NCBI GenBank assembly: GCA_024695025.1
Contig: JAILIY010000030.1
Span: 1 to 34,931 of the forward strand
Reading direction: 5' to 3'
DNA length: 34,931 bases
Origin: Acholeplasmatales bacterium
GTDB lineage: Bacteria; Bacillota_I; Bacilli_A; Acholeplasmatales; Anaeroplasmataceae
The position numbers were made by a program, and so were the translations under genes. Positions 7,664 through 16,476 of the stretch are shown in pieces. The notes beneath the pieces are model-generated. The model ran no database searches, was not told the origin of the DNA, and saw only the letters and a list, made by a program, of their open reading frames with translations. Every line of letters starts with the position of its first letter. Positions within the stretch are counted from its first letter, which is position 1.

Positions 7664-8393
7664 CTTTTATCACTCCTAACAAATATTTTGCATGCCTTAC
7701 TTCCTCTTTAGTTGGAGTTCTTACACCGTCAAGTCTATAAGGTATACCTAAATTTTGGTATTTAACAATACCCATTGTGTGATATGGTAATACTTCGATT
7801 TTATCGACAGTTTTTAAAGTGTCAATAAATTCTTTAGTCTTTACTAAATATTCATCATTAAGCGTATATCCAGGAACTAGTACGTGTCTAATCCACATAT
7901 GCTTATTATTATCTGATAAATATTTTGCAAAAGCTAAGACATTCACATTTGGCTTAGAAGTAAGTTCTATATGCTTTTGATTATCGATATGCTTAATGTC
8001 AAGTAATACTAAATCAGTATATTTCAATAGCTCATCGATTTTAGCAACTACTTCAGGATTATTTTTATCAAATATAATTCCTGATGTATCTAGTGCCGTG
8101 TGAACATTTTGTTCTTTCAAAAGTTTAAATACTTCTGTGACAAAATCTATTTGCACAAGTGGTTCGCCACCGGATATCGTTACTCCACCACCCGTTTTGA
8201 AGTAACCTTTGTAGCGCAACGCTTCATTTACGACATCTTTTGCCTCATAAATTTCTGCATTGTCCTGTGTCCATGTGTCAGGATTATGACAATATAAACA
8301 TCTCAAAGGACAGCCCTTTAAAAATATTACATATCTTATACCTGGTCCATCGACAGTACCACCCGCAAAAAATGAATGAATCTTACCTACCAT
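7653..8393 (-). CDS. pflA: Pyruvate formate-lyase activating enzyme, radical SAM (246 aa)
   Basis: Radical SAM enzyme that abstracts a hydrogen from the PFL glycine to create the glycyl radical. The 4Fe-4S motif CPLRCLYCHNP (C-x3-C-x2-C) is near residue 30, preceded by DGPGIRYVIFLKGC; GGGVTISGGEP is the SAM-binding GGE region. Length is normal for PflA. Of three clustered ATGs, the one at 8393 is preferred because AGGGG lies 9 nt upstream, whereas the first ATG abuts the Shine-Dalgarno. It heads the operon with the thioredoxin-like gene and both PFL chains, so its substrate in this organism is presumably the separate 77-aa radical domain alone or in complex with the large chain. Identity is secure. 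Confidence 0.94.
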   Translation of the reverse strand: MVGKIHSFFAGGTVDGPGIRYVIFLKGCPLRCLYCHNPDTWTQDNAEIYEAKDVVNEALRYKGYFKTGGGVTISGGEPLVQIDFVTEVFKLLKEQNVHTALDTSGIIFDKNNPEVVAKIDELLKYTDLVLLDIKHIDNQKHIELTSKPNVNVLAFAKYLSDNNKHMWIRHVLVPGYTLNDEYLVKTKEFIDTLKTVDKIEVLPYHTMGIVKYQNLGIPYRLDGVRTPTKEEVRHAKYLLGVIKDVA

Positions 8394-8418
8394 AATCATC
8401 ATCCCCTATGCATTTTAC

Positions 8419-8424
8419 ATTATA
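8419..8424 (-). promoter_or_regulatory. Probable -10 element of the pfl operon
   Basis: A TATAAT on the minus strand lies 25 nt upstream of the pflA start. The hexamer 17 bp further upstream is TATCTT, a poor -35, so the promoter may depend on an activator. The rest of the 8425-8573 spacer is AT-rich, with an AAAAAAA-TTCA-TTTTTTT hairpin near 8537-8554 and nothing else I can assign. Confidence 0.4.
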
Positions 8425-8573
8425 CATCATTCTAGTCAAAAAAGATAGTTTTTATAATAATAAAATATTATTCAATTTATGATTCCTTTTTAATAATGAT
8501 TCTTAATAAGGATTAATTATTTAAACATTTAAAATTCAAAAAAATTCATTTTTTTCGAATAATAATTTTATAT

Positions 8574-8620
8574 ATAAAAAAAGCCAAATTAGAGAAAACG
8601 TTTTTCAATAATTTGACTTT
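8574..8620 (-). terminator. Terminator after the trmK fusion gene
   Basis: Twelve-nt arms AAAGCCAAATTA and TAATTTGACTTT pair with one mismatch, and the 17-nt interior can pair partly. On the minus strand the stem ends in CTTTTTTTATA, a clear T-run. It closes the glyQS - dnaG - rpoD - sigma - trmK gene cluster. Confidence 0.75.
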
Positions 8621-8625
8621 ATATT

Positions 8626-10017
8626 TTATGCAAGTTTTAACTTTAACCAAGCTATAGATAATTCTGCCCATTTATTAATATATGGTATTTCTTTGTTTTT
8701 ATCTCCACCACTTGATTCTTTATTTGCAAGTGATAAACCATGACCTCCCATCGGGAACATATGGTATTCACAGTTACAATTATTCTTCTTATATGCTTCT
8801 ATTAATAAAAGTGAATTCATTAAAGGTACTGATTCGTCTGTATATGTACCCCATAAGAATAAATCCGGAGCATTTTCATTTACTTCATTTTCTAAAGATA
8901 ATCTTTTAAGTAACACTTCATCAGTATAATTACCAATTAAATTAACAAATGATCCCTTATGTGCATATTCTTCTTTTGCAGTGACAACTGGATATCCTAA
9001 CATCAATAAATCAATTTTACATTTGTAAATATCTTGATGTAAGGCGACCTCTAAAATATTGTGTCCACCAGCACTGAAGCCTAAACCAATAATTTTAGAT
9101 ACTCTTTTGTCTTTATTATAAATTCTTATTACTTCTGCTAAATATTTTTGAGGCATTGGATATAAATCAAGTGTCTCTCTATAATTTACTATTACTACAT
9201 TAAAGCCAAAATCATTATAAAATTTGGCAACTGGTTCTGATTCACGAGGGGAAGTATATTTATAACCACCACCGGCAGCGATGACGATTAGAGGACTTAC
9301 ATCATCTCTTACAAAATATTCTCTATAATAATTATCTGTATTTAAAATAGATATCATTTGTTTTCCGTCACCAACTAAGATTTTTAAATATTCATTTCTT
9401 AAAACGAGCTTTTCATCCTTTAAAATAGTATCTTTGATACTAGGTAGATATTCTTCAAGCTTTTTAAGTTCATTTTCATAATGTTTAACATAAGCTTCTT
9501 CTTTTTTCTTTAAAAGGATAGGACCATATTTTAAAGCGTAGCCAGGGTATGCATAATTACCTTTTTCAAATACCATTATTTCATAATATTTACCACCATC
9601 TACTATAGCGTATTCATCTGTGATAATAAAGTTATTATTAGTTAAATATCTTCTTACGATATAGGCATCACTTTGAGCACCTATAATTAATTTTTTATTT
9701 TTTAATTTTGATATAGATTCTTCTAATATATTTTTAATTAATATACCACCCATACCACTTATAATAGCTGTATCAAATTTAGAATCAATATTTTTAAATC
9801 CGTCAGATTTAACAATTTCAATACTATTTTCTAAATTAGCTTTTATAATATTTTCTTTTGCGTTTTCTAAAGGCATATCATTTAAATCAGATGCGATACC
9901 ACTTTTAACATTATAATCCTTAAGTGCCTTTATTAATGTGTAGGCATGGTCACAGCCACAATCAACTACACAATTACTGTCTTTTGCGAGACTCGCAATT
10001 AAATCTATTCTATCCAT
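8626..10017 (-). CDS. trmK: TrmK tRNA m1A22 methyltransferase fused to an alpha/beta-hydrolase (463 aa)
   Basis: Residues about 1-215 match TrmK (YqfN), which methylates N1 of adenosine 22 in tRNA: the SAM-binding motif VVDCGCDHAYT (about residues 17-27), IISGMGG (about 85) and the helical tail typical of TrmK. Residues about 225-463 form an alpha/beta-hydrolase of the esterase/S9-like type: oxyanion-type AAGGGY, nucleophile elbow GFSAGGH (Ser315), acid DESVPL (Asp394) and GGHGLSL (His426), an apparently complete triad. TrmK normally stands alone at about 230 residues, and the rpoD-trmK neighbourhood is its usual place in Firmicutes, so the first half is secure. The hydrolase substrate is unknown. 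The frame is continuous across the join. The start overlaps the sigma factor stop by 8 nt, implying coupled translation. Confidence 0.85.
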   Translation of the reverse strand: MDRIDLIASLAKDSNCVVDCGCDHAYTLIKALKDYNVKSGIASDLNDMPLENAKENIIKANLENSIEIVKSDGFKNIDSKFDTAIISGMGGILIKNILEESISKLKNKKLIIGAQSDAYIVRRYLTNNNFIITDEYAIVDGGKYYEIMVFEKGNYAYPGYALKYGPILLKKKEEAYVKHYENELKKLEEYLPSIKDTILKDEKLVLRNEYLKILVGDGKQMISILNTDNYYREYFVRDDVSPLIVIAAGGGYKYTSPRESEPVAKFYNDFGFNVVIVNYRETLDLYPMPQKYLAEVIRIYNKDKRVSKIIGLGFSAGGHNILEVALHQDIYKCKIDLLMLGYPVVTAKEEYAHKGSFVNLIGNYTDEVLLKRLSLENEVNENAPDLFLWGTYTDESVPLMNSLLLIEAYKKNNCNCEYHMFPMGGHGLSLANKESSGGDKNKEIPYINKWAELSIAWLKLKLA

Positions 10018-11173
10018 TTTTAATCAACCTCAAACATTCTTTTAATTCTTCTTTATATTTAGAATGATATAATTTTTTTAGTGCTCTATCTATAATTTGA
10101 TCTATTCTTTGTCTTGTGACACCAATTTCTGAACCAATCTTTTCATTCGAATAAAATTTACCATCAAAAAGACCATATTTTAATTTTAATATATAAGCTT
10201 CTTTTGGTGTCAAAAGTTCATTTATACAATTATCTATTGTCATAGATAATCTCTTTTTGATTGCCACATCAAAAGGGGTTGTTGAATCACTTGCGATAAA
10301 ATCTCCAAGTGTAGATTCTTTGTCATCACCTATTTCTTTATCTAAAGATTCAGGTGCCCTAGTTAGTTCAATTAATTTAATGACATCAGCTGTTGAAATA
10401 TTCATATATTTAGCTATTTCATCAACTTTAGGTTCTTTGCCTAATTCGTTAGTTAAATCATTGAAAGCTTTATTAAATTTATTGATGCTTGTATTCATAT
10501 AAGATGGAATTCTTATAGTTCTTGACTGTTCAACTATCGCATCTAATATACCTTGTCTTATCCACCAGGTTGCGTATGTTGAAAATTTATAACCAAGTTT
10601 ATAATCATATCTGTCACAGGCACGCATTAAACCCATAGAACCTGCCTGATTTATATCAGATAAAGGTAGGCCTCTGTTTGAAAATTTTCTTGCGATAGAC
10701 ATAACTAATCTCAAATTAGCCTCAACAAGCCTATTTTTGGCTATAATTCCATTTTCTACATTGTTCAAAAGATTATCATATTCATCTTTTGAAATCTTGT
10801 TATAATCAATTTTATCAAGCTTTTCTTGGCTTTCATTACCTAACAAAATGATTTTAGATAATTCAATTTCTTCTTCTGGTTTTAGTCTTCTTACAGTACC
10901 TATCTCATTTAAATATAATTTTGTTAAATCACCATTATATTTAGCATTGTCATATTTTATTGAATCATCGGAAAGACATTCTAAGTCTTTTTCTATTTCA
11001 ATTTCATCATCTGTTGAAATAATAACTATTTCATTTTCGCTTAATAAATCATAAAGCTCTTTATATTCATTAGATGATTTAGAAAAATATTGTAACAATT
11101 CATCTTCATTTATTATATTGTCATTTTGTATAGCTTTTTCTTTTATTATATTAAAGCATTCATTAATAGTCAT
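10010..11173 (-). CDS. Second sigma-70 family factor, divergent rpoD paralogue (387 aa)
   Basis: Group 1/2-type sigma factor with regions 1.2 through 4.2: LTKLYLNEIG (region 1.2), LVEANLRLVMSIARKF and [13 protein letters not shown] (region 2), a region 3, and VTRQRIDQII (region 4.2 helix-turn-helix). It lies directly downstream of rpoD. Against rpoD, region 2.4 reads RQGILDAI instead of RQAITRAV, and the region 4.2 recognition helix reads TRQRIDQI instead of TRERIRQI. In E. coli numbering these are T440L, R441D, E585Q and R588D, positions known or expected to contact the -10 and -35 elements, so promoter specificity is probably shifted. A terminator separates it from rpoD, suggesting its own regulation. 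It overlaps trmK by 8 nt. Trigger and regulon are unknown. Confidence 0.88.
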   Translation of the reverse strand: MTINECFNIIKEKAIQNDNIINEDELLQYFSKSSNEYKELYDLLSENEIVIISTDDEIEIEKDLECLSDDSIKYDNAKYNGDLTKLYLNEIGTVRRLKPEEEIELSKIILLGNESQEKLDKIDYNKISKDEYDNLLNNVENGIIAKNRLVEANLRLVMSIARKFSNRGLPLSDINQAGSMGLMRACDRYDYKLGYKFSTYATWWIRQGILDAIVEQSRTIRIPSYMNTSINKFNKAFNDLTNELGKEPKVDEIAKYMNISTADVIKLIELTRAPESLDKEIGDDKESTLGDFIASDSTTPFDVAIKKRLSMTIDNCINELLTPKEAYILKLKYGLFDGKFYSNEKIGSEIGVTRQRIDQIIDRALKKLYHSKYKEELKECLRLIKNG

Positions 11174-11222
11174 AAAACCAACCTCATTTTTATTTTACTA
11201 TAATAGAATACAAATTACCATT

Positions 11223-11256
11223 AAAAAAGAAAAGAGATACTAATAAATAGTATCTC
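11223..11256 (-). terminator. Terminator between rpoD and its paralogue
   Basis: A perfect 9-bp stem (GAGATACTA with TAGTATCTC, 5-nt loop) is followed on the minus strand by TTTTCTTTTTT. It begins 8 nt past the rpoD stop, so most rpoD transcripts should end before the second sigma gene. Confidence 0.85.
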
Positions 11257-11263
11257 AATATAA

Positions 11264-12460
11264 TTAATGTGAAGTCATAAAATCTTTTAATTTTTTACTA
11301 CGAGAAGGATGTTTTAATTTTCTTAAAGCCTTAGCTTCAATTTGTCTAATACGTTCACGTGTAACATTAAATTCACGACCAACTTCTTCTAAAGTTCTTT
11401 GTCGCCCATCAATTAGACCAAATCTTAATCTTAAAACTCTTTCTTCACGTTCTGTTAAAGTAGCTAAAACAGAATCTAATTCTTCTCTTAATTTTTGTTT
11501 AGCTGTATATTCATAAGGATCTAAAGCATGTGGATCAGAAATAAAATCACCTAAAGATGAATCTTCTTCTTCGCCAACTGGAGCCTCAAGTGAAATTGGT
11601 TCTTGAGCAATTCTTTGAATTTGTTGAACCTTTTCAACTGGAATTTCCATTCTTTCTGCAACTTCTTCAGGAGATGGTTCACGAGATAATTCTTGAACTA
11701 ATTGACGTTGGATTCTAACAAGCTTATTAATTGTTTCAACCATATGAACTGGAATTCTTATTGTACGTGCTTGGTCAGCTACAGCTCTTGTGATAGCTTG
11801 TCTTATCCACCAAGTTGCGTAAGTTGAGAATTTATAACCCATTTCATAATCAAATTTATCTACAGCCTTAATTAAACCCATGTTACCTTCTTGGATTAAA
11901 TCCAAAAATTGTAAACCACGGCTTAAATATCTTTTAGCGATAGATACAACTAATCTAAGATTAGCATTTACAAGTTTTTCTTTAGCTTCTTCAGCCTTTT
12001 CAAAATCATCTTGTAATTTTTCATATTCTTCAATTGAAACTGTGTTTTGATCATCTGCTTCAATTCTATCTAATTGTTCTTTTGCTTGACGTCCTACAAC
12101 TACAAGTTGAGCAAGTTCTGTTTCTTCTTGCAAAGAAAGTAGAGGGATTTTTCCAATATCCTTAAGATACATTCTAACTGGGTCATCAACCTTAATTGAT
12201 GTAGGTAATTGGTCATATTTAGAAATATCTACTTCTTCAACATCTGTTAAATTTACTTCGTCAGTATCATCATCGCTATCATCAATTGAATCCTTTGATG
12301 GTACGACATCTATATTATTTTCAATAAGCTTAGCTTCGATTTTTTCGTAGCTTGTTTGGTCGTCATCCTCACAATATTTAAAAATATCATTTGAATAAAC
12401 TGTGTTGCCGTTTTGCTTACTTAATTCAGTTAATTCTTTAATGGCTTGTTCAAAATCCAT
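11264..12460 (-). CDS. rpoD: Primary sigma factor RpoD/SigA (398 aa)
   Basis: Housekeeping sigma factor. An acidic N-terminal region ([19 protein letters not shown]) corresponds to region 1.1; [11 protein letters not shown] is region 1.2; [19 protein letters not shown] and [18 protein letters not shown] cover region 2, and the C-terminal [23 protein letters not shown] is the consensus region 4.2. All residues expected for TTGACA/TATAAT recognition are present, consistent with promoters seen in this window (for example ppdK). Length is close to Bacillus SigA. It follows dnaG by 13 nt with AGGAGG ahead of its ATG; glyQS-dnaG-rpoD is a conserved macromolecular synthesis order in Firmicutes. Identity is very secure. 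Confidence 0.97.
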   Translation of the reverse strand: MDFEQAIKELTELSKQNGNTVYSNDIFKYCEDDDQTSYEKIEAKLIENNIDVVPSKDSIDDSDDDTDEVNLTDVEEVDISKYDQLPTSIKVDDPVRMYLKDIGKIPLLSLQEETELAQLVVVGRQAKEQLDRIEADDQNTVSIEEYEKLQDDFEKAEEAKEKLVNANLRLVVSIAKRYLSRGLQFLDLIQEGNMGLIKAVDKFDYEMGYKFSTYATWWIRQAITRAVADQARTIRIPVHMVETINKLVRIQRQLVQELSREPSPEEVAERMEIPVEKVQQIQRIAQEPISLEAPVGEEEDSSLGDFISDPHALDPYEYTAKQKLREELDSVLATLTEREERVLRLRFGLIDGRQRTLEEVGREFNVTRERIRQIEAKALRKLKHPSRSKKLKDFMTSH

Positions 12461-12473
12461 TTTTGTAATCCTC

Positions 12474-14333
12474 CTAAGATTTTTGTTTTTTTGATTTTAT
12501 ATTATTTTCTTTTTGTTCCTTAAGCTTTCTATTTTTGAACATTTTTTCTAGTATGTAAGTCTGACCCTCAGGTGTAGGCTCACTACTTATTTTATTAGAT
12601 AATATCTTGTTAGAATTATCTAAATTTATTGATTTTAATTTTTCTATACACATCTCGATATCATCGATATCGTTTGTGATATGTTCTTTTAATATATAAT
12701 CATTTATTGTTATATATTGTTCTACATCTTTATCATTTAAAGCTTTTATGAATTTACCTTGATCAAATTCATCAAATTCATCATAATAATCTATTAATGA
12801 TAACCATAAGTTTTGATTTTCAGGTGTCATACCACCTAAATCATTCATTATTTTTTCATCAATAGATAAAGCAAGTGATTTAGATTCTATCGCGTATCTA
12901 AATAATCTAATTTCACAAATATTATTATATAAGTGCTTTGGAGTTATAACCTTTACATCAGGTTCAACTGGCACGTTATAGCTTGGTACATCATAGCCCA
13001 TATAAGGGTCATAATTTTCAAAGCCTGTATTGTCTAAATTAGATACGGCGTGATTATTTTTATAATTATCAAAATCTGATTTAACAGCATCTAAATTAGA
13101 ATTGATTTTATCTTTAAATTTATTTAAATATTCATCAATTTCAATTTGGCTATTTAATCTTGATATTATTTCAAATACATTGTTTTTAACTTCATTTAGT
13201 ACTTCTCTATCATTTAGATTTTTACCAAAGAATTGAGCTTCATATTCAAATTCTAAAGAATCTATGATATGAGATTCAAAATATTCTTTATATTTTGATG
13301 TACCATATTTTAAAACATATTCATCAGGGTCCATCTTGTCAGGTAACATTACAGAATATACTTTAAATCCATTTCTCTTAAAGACATTGATTGCCTTAAT
13401 TGAATTTGTTATACCTGCCTTATCACCATCGTAACAAACAACAACTTCATTACAGAATTTCTTTAATAACATTGCCTGTTTATCACTAAAGGCTGTACCT
13501 AAAGAACAGACTGCCTCACCAAGACCACTTCTAAAGGATGCTATTACATCCATCTGGCCTTCATGTAAAATAGCTCTATGCTTTTTTATCATTTCTGGCT
13601 TGGCTAAATTTATATTAAATAATACTTCACCTTTTCTAAATATTTTAGTTTCTTTTGAATTAATATATTTAGAATTATCTTCACCCTTAAATATTCTTCC
13701 ACTAAAGCCTAAGACATTACCCATCTCATCTTTGATTGGGAACATAATACGATTAGAGAAAATATCATAATAACCTTTAGAATTATTTTCTACTAAACCC
13801 ATATCAGCCATATCGAGTTCTAGATAGTCACAAGACTTTAATACTTTATATAATGTATCACCAAAATCAGGAGATAAACCTACATCAAATTTATCTATTA
13901 ATTCATCTGTAAGGCCACGCTTTTTTAAATAATTAATTGCGTCTATTCCTGATTTATCTTTGGTTAAAAATGTTTTATAGAAATCTTTTGAGATTTCCAT
14001 AATCTTATAATATTTAAGATTTAGATTAGCGTTCTTATTTACATAATTGTCTTTATATTTAACACCATTAAATTCACATAGCTTTACTAAAGCATCTTTA
14101 AATTCTATACCTTCAATTTGTTCGATAAAATCTAAAGCATTACCATGCTTGTGACAACCGAAACAATTAAATATTTTCTTTTCAGGTGAAACGTAAAATG
14201 ATGGTGTTTTTTCATTGTGGAAAGGACATAAACCTTGATAATTCTTTCCTTTTTTTGTAAGACTTACATATTTTGATACTAAGCCTACAATATCGGTTTG
14301 GTCAATTAGATTTTGAATTTCTTCATTTGTCAT
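12474..14333 (-). CDS. dnaG: DNA primase DnaG (619 aa)
   Basis: Makes RNA primers at the replication fork. The N-terminal zinc domain ([11 protein letters not shown], then [10 protein letters not shown], about residues 38-65) has the CHC2 ligands. The TOPRIM core shows [13 protein letters not shown], with Gln where many primases have Tyr, and [11 protein letters not shown] with the metal-binding acidic residues. The C-terminal 170 residues are helical and should be the helicase-binding domain. Between core and tail is an Asp/Asn/Tyr/Pro-rich linker ([11 protein letters not shown]). Length is normal. It lies 22 nt downstream of glyQS, with AAGGGGAGG ahead of its ATG, and directly upstream of rpoD. 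Identity is secure. Confidence 0.96.
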   Translation of the reverse strand: MTNEEIQNLIDQTDIVGLVSKYVSLTKKGKNYQGLCPFHNEKTPSFYVSPEKKIFNCFGCHKHGNALDFIEQIEGIEFKDALVKLCEFNGVKYKDNYVNKNANLNLKYYKIMEISKDFYKTFLTKDKSGIDAINYLKKRGLTDELIDKFDVGLSPDFGDTLYKVLKSCDYLELDMADMGLVENNSKGYYDIFSNRIMFPIKDEMGNVLGFSGRIFKGEDNSKYINSKETKIFRKGEVLFNINLAKPEMIKKHRAILHEGQMDVIASFRSGLGEAVCSLGTAFSDKQAMLLKKFCNEVVVCYDGDKAGITNSIKAINVFKRNGFKVYSVMLPDKMDPDEYVLKYGTSKYKEYFESHIIDSLEFEYEAQFFGKNLNDREVLNEVKNNVFEIISRLNSQIEIDEYLNKFKDKINSNLDAVKSDFDNYKNNHAVSNLDNTGFENYDPYMGYDVPSYNVPVEPDVKVITPKHLYNNICEIRLFRYAIESKSLALSIDEKIMNDLGGMTPENQNLWLSLIDYYDEFDEFDQGKFIKALNDKDVEQYITINDYILKEHITNDIDDIEMCIEKLKSINLDNSNKILSNKISSEPTPEGQTYILEKMFKNRKLKEQKENNIKSKKQKS

Positions 14334-14355
14334 AATAACCTCCCCTTCTAATTAA

Positions 14356-15735
14356 TTAGAATTTTAATTTTGATTCAATATATGGAATTACTTCTTCAAT
14401 CTTTAATGTGATTTGTTCCATAGTATCTCTATCACGTACTGTTACTGTACCTTCTGATAATGTATTGTCATCAACACATACACAGTAAGGTGTACCAATA
14501 GCATCTTGTCTTCTGTAACGTTTACCGATGTTTGCTGTTTCATCATAAACAGTTGAGAAATGAGATGCGTATAAATCAAATATTTCAAGTGCCTTATCAG
14601 CGTGATTCTTTTTAATTAATGGTAATACTGCAACCTTATATGATGATAAAGCAGGATGTAATCTTAAAACGATTCTTGTGTTTCCTTTATCATCTTTTTC
14701 TTCATCATATGCTGAGAATAATACAGAAAGTAACATACGTTCAACACCAACACTTGGTTCTACAACATATGGTAAATATTTTGTATTAGTTTCAGGGTCT
14801 AAATATTCTAAATTTTCTTTTGAATGAGTTTGATGAGCATTTAAGTCATAATCAGTTCTTGATGCGATACCCCAAAGTTCACCGAAGCCCCAAGGGAATT
14901 CAAATTCGATATCTGTAGTCGCATTTGAATAGAATGATAATTCTTTTTGTTCATGATCTCTAAATCTTAATTTTTTCTCATCAACACCAATTGATTTCAA
15001 AAATTCCATACAGTAGCTTCTCCAGTAATTGAACCATTCAAGCTCTGTACCTGGCTTACAGAAGAATTCAAGTTCCATTTGTTCAAATTCTCTAGTTCTG
15101 AAAATGAAATTACCTGGAGTGATTTCATTTCTGAATGATTTACCAATTTGACCAATACCAAATGGTACTTTTCTTCTTGTTGTTCTTTGAACGTTTTTGA
15201 AGTTAACAAAGATACCTTGTGCTGTTTCAGGACGAAGGTAAACTTCAGCCTTGCTATCTTCAATAACACCCATATGAGTTTTAAACATTAAATTGAATTG
15301 ACGGATGTCTGTATAATCTAAGGCACCACAAGTAGGACATACAATCTTGTTTTCTACTAAATATTTTGTCAATTCTTCGTTTGTCATACCATCCCCTGTT
15401 AAAGCGCCATGTGTAAAGTCTTCAATTAATTTGTCAGCTCTAAAACGTGAATGACATTTTTTACAGTCAACTAGTGGGTCACTAAATGAACCGATGTGTC
15501 CTGATGCAACCCATACTTCCTTATTCATTAAAAGCGCAGCGTCAAGTCCAACATTGTATCTGTTTGTTTGGACAAATTTATTCCACCAAGCCTTCTTGAT
15601 ATTATTCTTTAATTCAACACCAAGTGGACCATAATCCCATGCGTTTGCAAGTCCACCATAAATTTCACTACCTTGGAAAACAAAGCCTTGTTCTTTAAGA
15701 TATGAAACCAATCCTTCTAATGTTATTTTTTGCAT
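14356..15735 (-). CDS. glyQS: Glycyl-tRNA synthetase, single-chain type (459 aa)
   Basis: Charges tRNA-Gly. This is the alpha2 class II enzyme used by Mollicutes, Staphylococcus and some other Firmicutes, not the alpha2-beta2 GlyQ/GlyS form. It shows an N-terminal LKEQGFVFQGSEIYGG, zinc-type cysteine pairs (CKKCHSRF and CPTCG), class II motif 2 FRNEITPGNFIFRTREFEQ, motif 3 GVERMLLSVL, and a C-terminal anticodon-binding domain (KVAVLPLIKK). Length is normal. The leader between the engB terminator and the ATG is only about 50 nt and contains no T-box, although many Firmicutes glyS genes have one. A possible extended -10 (TGATAAAGT) lies about 35 nt upstream of the ATG. It starts the operon running through trmK. 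Confidence 0.96.
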   Translation of the reverse strand: MQKITLEGLVSYLKEQGFVFQGSEIYGGLANAWDYGPLGVELKNNIKKAWWNKFVQTNRYNVGLDAALLMNKEVWVASGHIGSFSDPLVDCKKCHSRFRADKLIEDFTHGALTGDGMTNEELTKYLVENKIVCPTCGALDYTDIRQFNLMFKTHMGVIEDSKAEVYLRPETAQGIFVNFKNVQRTTRRKVPFGIGQIGKSFRNEITPGNFIFRTREFEQMELEFFCKPGTELEWFNYWRSYCMEFLKSIGVDEKKLRFRDHEQKELSFYSNATTDIEFEFPWGFGELWGIASRTDYDLNAHQTHSKENLEYLDPETNTKYLPYVVEPSVGVERMLLSVLFSAYDEEKDDKGNTRIVLRLHPALSSYKVAVLPLIKKNHADKALEIFDLYASHFSTVYDETANIGKRYRRQDAIGTPYCVCVDDNTLSEGTVTVRDRDTMEQITLKIEEVIPYIESKLKF

Positions 15736-15788
15736 TTTTTAATCCTCCACTAAAATAACTCGACTTTATCATTTTAGCCCATAAAAAT

Positions 15789-15837
15789 AAAACACGCAAG
15801 GTTAAAAAATAACTTTTTTTATCTTTTTGCGTGTTTT
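15789..15837 (-). terminator. Terminator of the flavoprotein-Nudix-engB operon
   Basis: An 11-bp outer stem (AAAACACGCAA with TTGCGTGTTTT) encloses a smaller GTTA/TAAC hairpin. It lies 12 nt past the engB stop and is followed on the minus strand by ATTTTTATG. The A/T flanks are symmetric, so it may work in both directions. Confidence 0.8.
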
Positions 15838-15848
15838 TAATTAATTTA

Positions 15849-16472
15849 TTAATTATTATCTATAATTTCTTCTATTAAAGGCTCTTTTATCTCTACAAAT
15901 TCATCTAATAATTTAAGAATTTGTGGAAGGCCTTCTCTCTTTTCACTAGATGTGACAATAAATCTATCTGTAGGATCTAAACCTAATGTTTGTTTTATTG
16001 TTTCTTTACATTTAGCTCTTTCACTATTTTTAACTTTATCAGCTTTAGTTGCGATAATAGTTACATTTAAATTGTAGTATTTTAAAAATTCATACATCAA
16101 TTTATCATCTTCTGTTGGTTTATGTCTAAAATCAACAAGTAAAAATACCATTTTAAGATTTTCTCTATTTTTGACATATTTTTCAATCATCTTACCGAAT
16201 GTTGCCTTAACTGATTTTGCAACTCTTGCAAAACCATATCCTGGAACATCGACAAAATAGAATTGTTCATTTATGAAAAAGAAATTTAGTGTTTGTGTTT
16301 TACCTGGGTTTGATGAGGTTCTAGCTAAATTCTTACGGTTGACTAGCATGTTGATAAATGATGATTTACCAACATTACTACGTCCACAGAACATGAATTC
16401 TGAATAATAATCTTGTGGCCATGAATTTTCATCGACTGCTGATTTTAAGAATTCTGCACTTTTAATTTCCAT
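15849..16472 (-). CDS. engB: Ribosome-biogenesis GTPase EngB/YsxC (207 aa)
   Basis: Small TRAFAC GTPase needed for late large-subunit ribosome assembly. The P-loop is GRSNVGKSSF (about residues 30-39), the G3 motif DVPGYG (about 75) and the G4 motif TKAD (about 142). Length is normal for the family. It starts 4 nt after the Nudix stop and has no clear Shine-Dalgarno, so it is probably translated by re-initiation from that gene. In Bacillus it usually follows lon or clpX; here the neighbours are different. It is the last gene of its operon, before a strong terminator. Identity is secure. Confidence 0.95.
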   Translation of the reverse strand: MEIKSAEFLKSAVDENSWPQDYYSEFMFCGRSNVGKSSFINMLVNRKNLARTSSNPGKTQTLNFFFINEQFYFVDVPGYGFARVAKSVKATFGKMIEKYVKNRENLKMVFLLVDFRHKPTEDDKLMYEFLKYYNLNVTIIATKADKVKNSERAKCKETIKQTLGLDPTDRFIVTSSEKREGLPQILKLLDEFVEIKEPLIEEIIDNN

Positions 16473-16476
16473 TTTA

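Noticed and set aside
8537-8554. AAAAAAA-TTCA-TTTTTTT hairpin as a second terminator or promoter element
   Set aside because: A/T homopolymer pairing is expected by chance here, and a better terminator already follows the trmK gene.
14997-15269. 90-aa minus-strand ORF inside glyQS
   Set aside because: Different frame of a certain gene, with no independent start signal.
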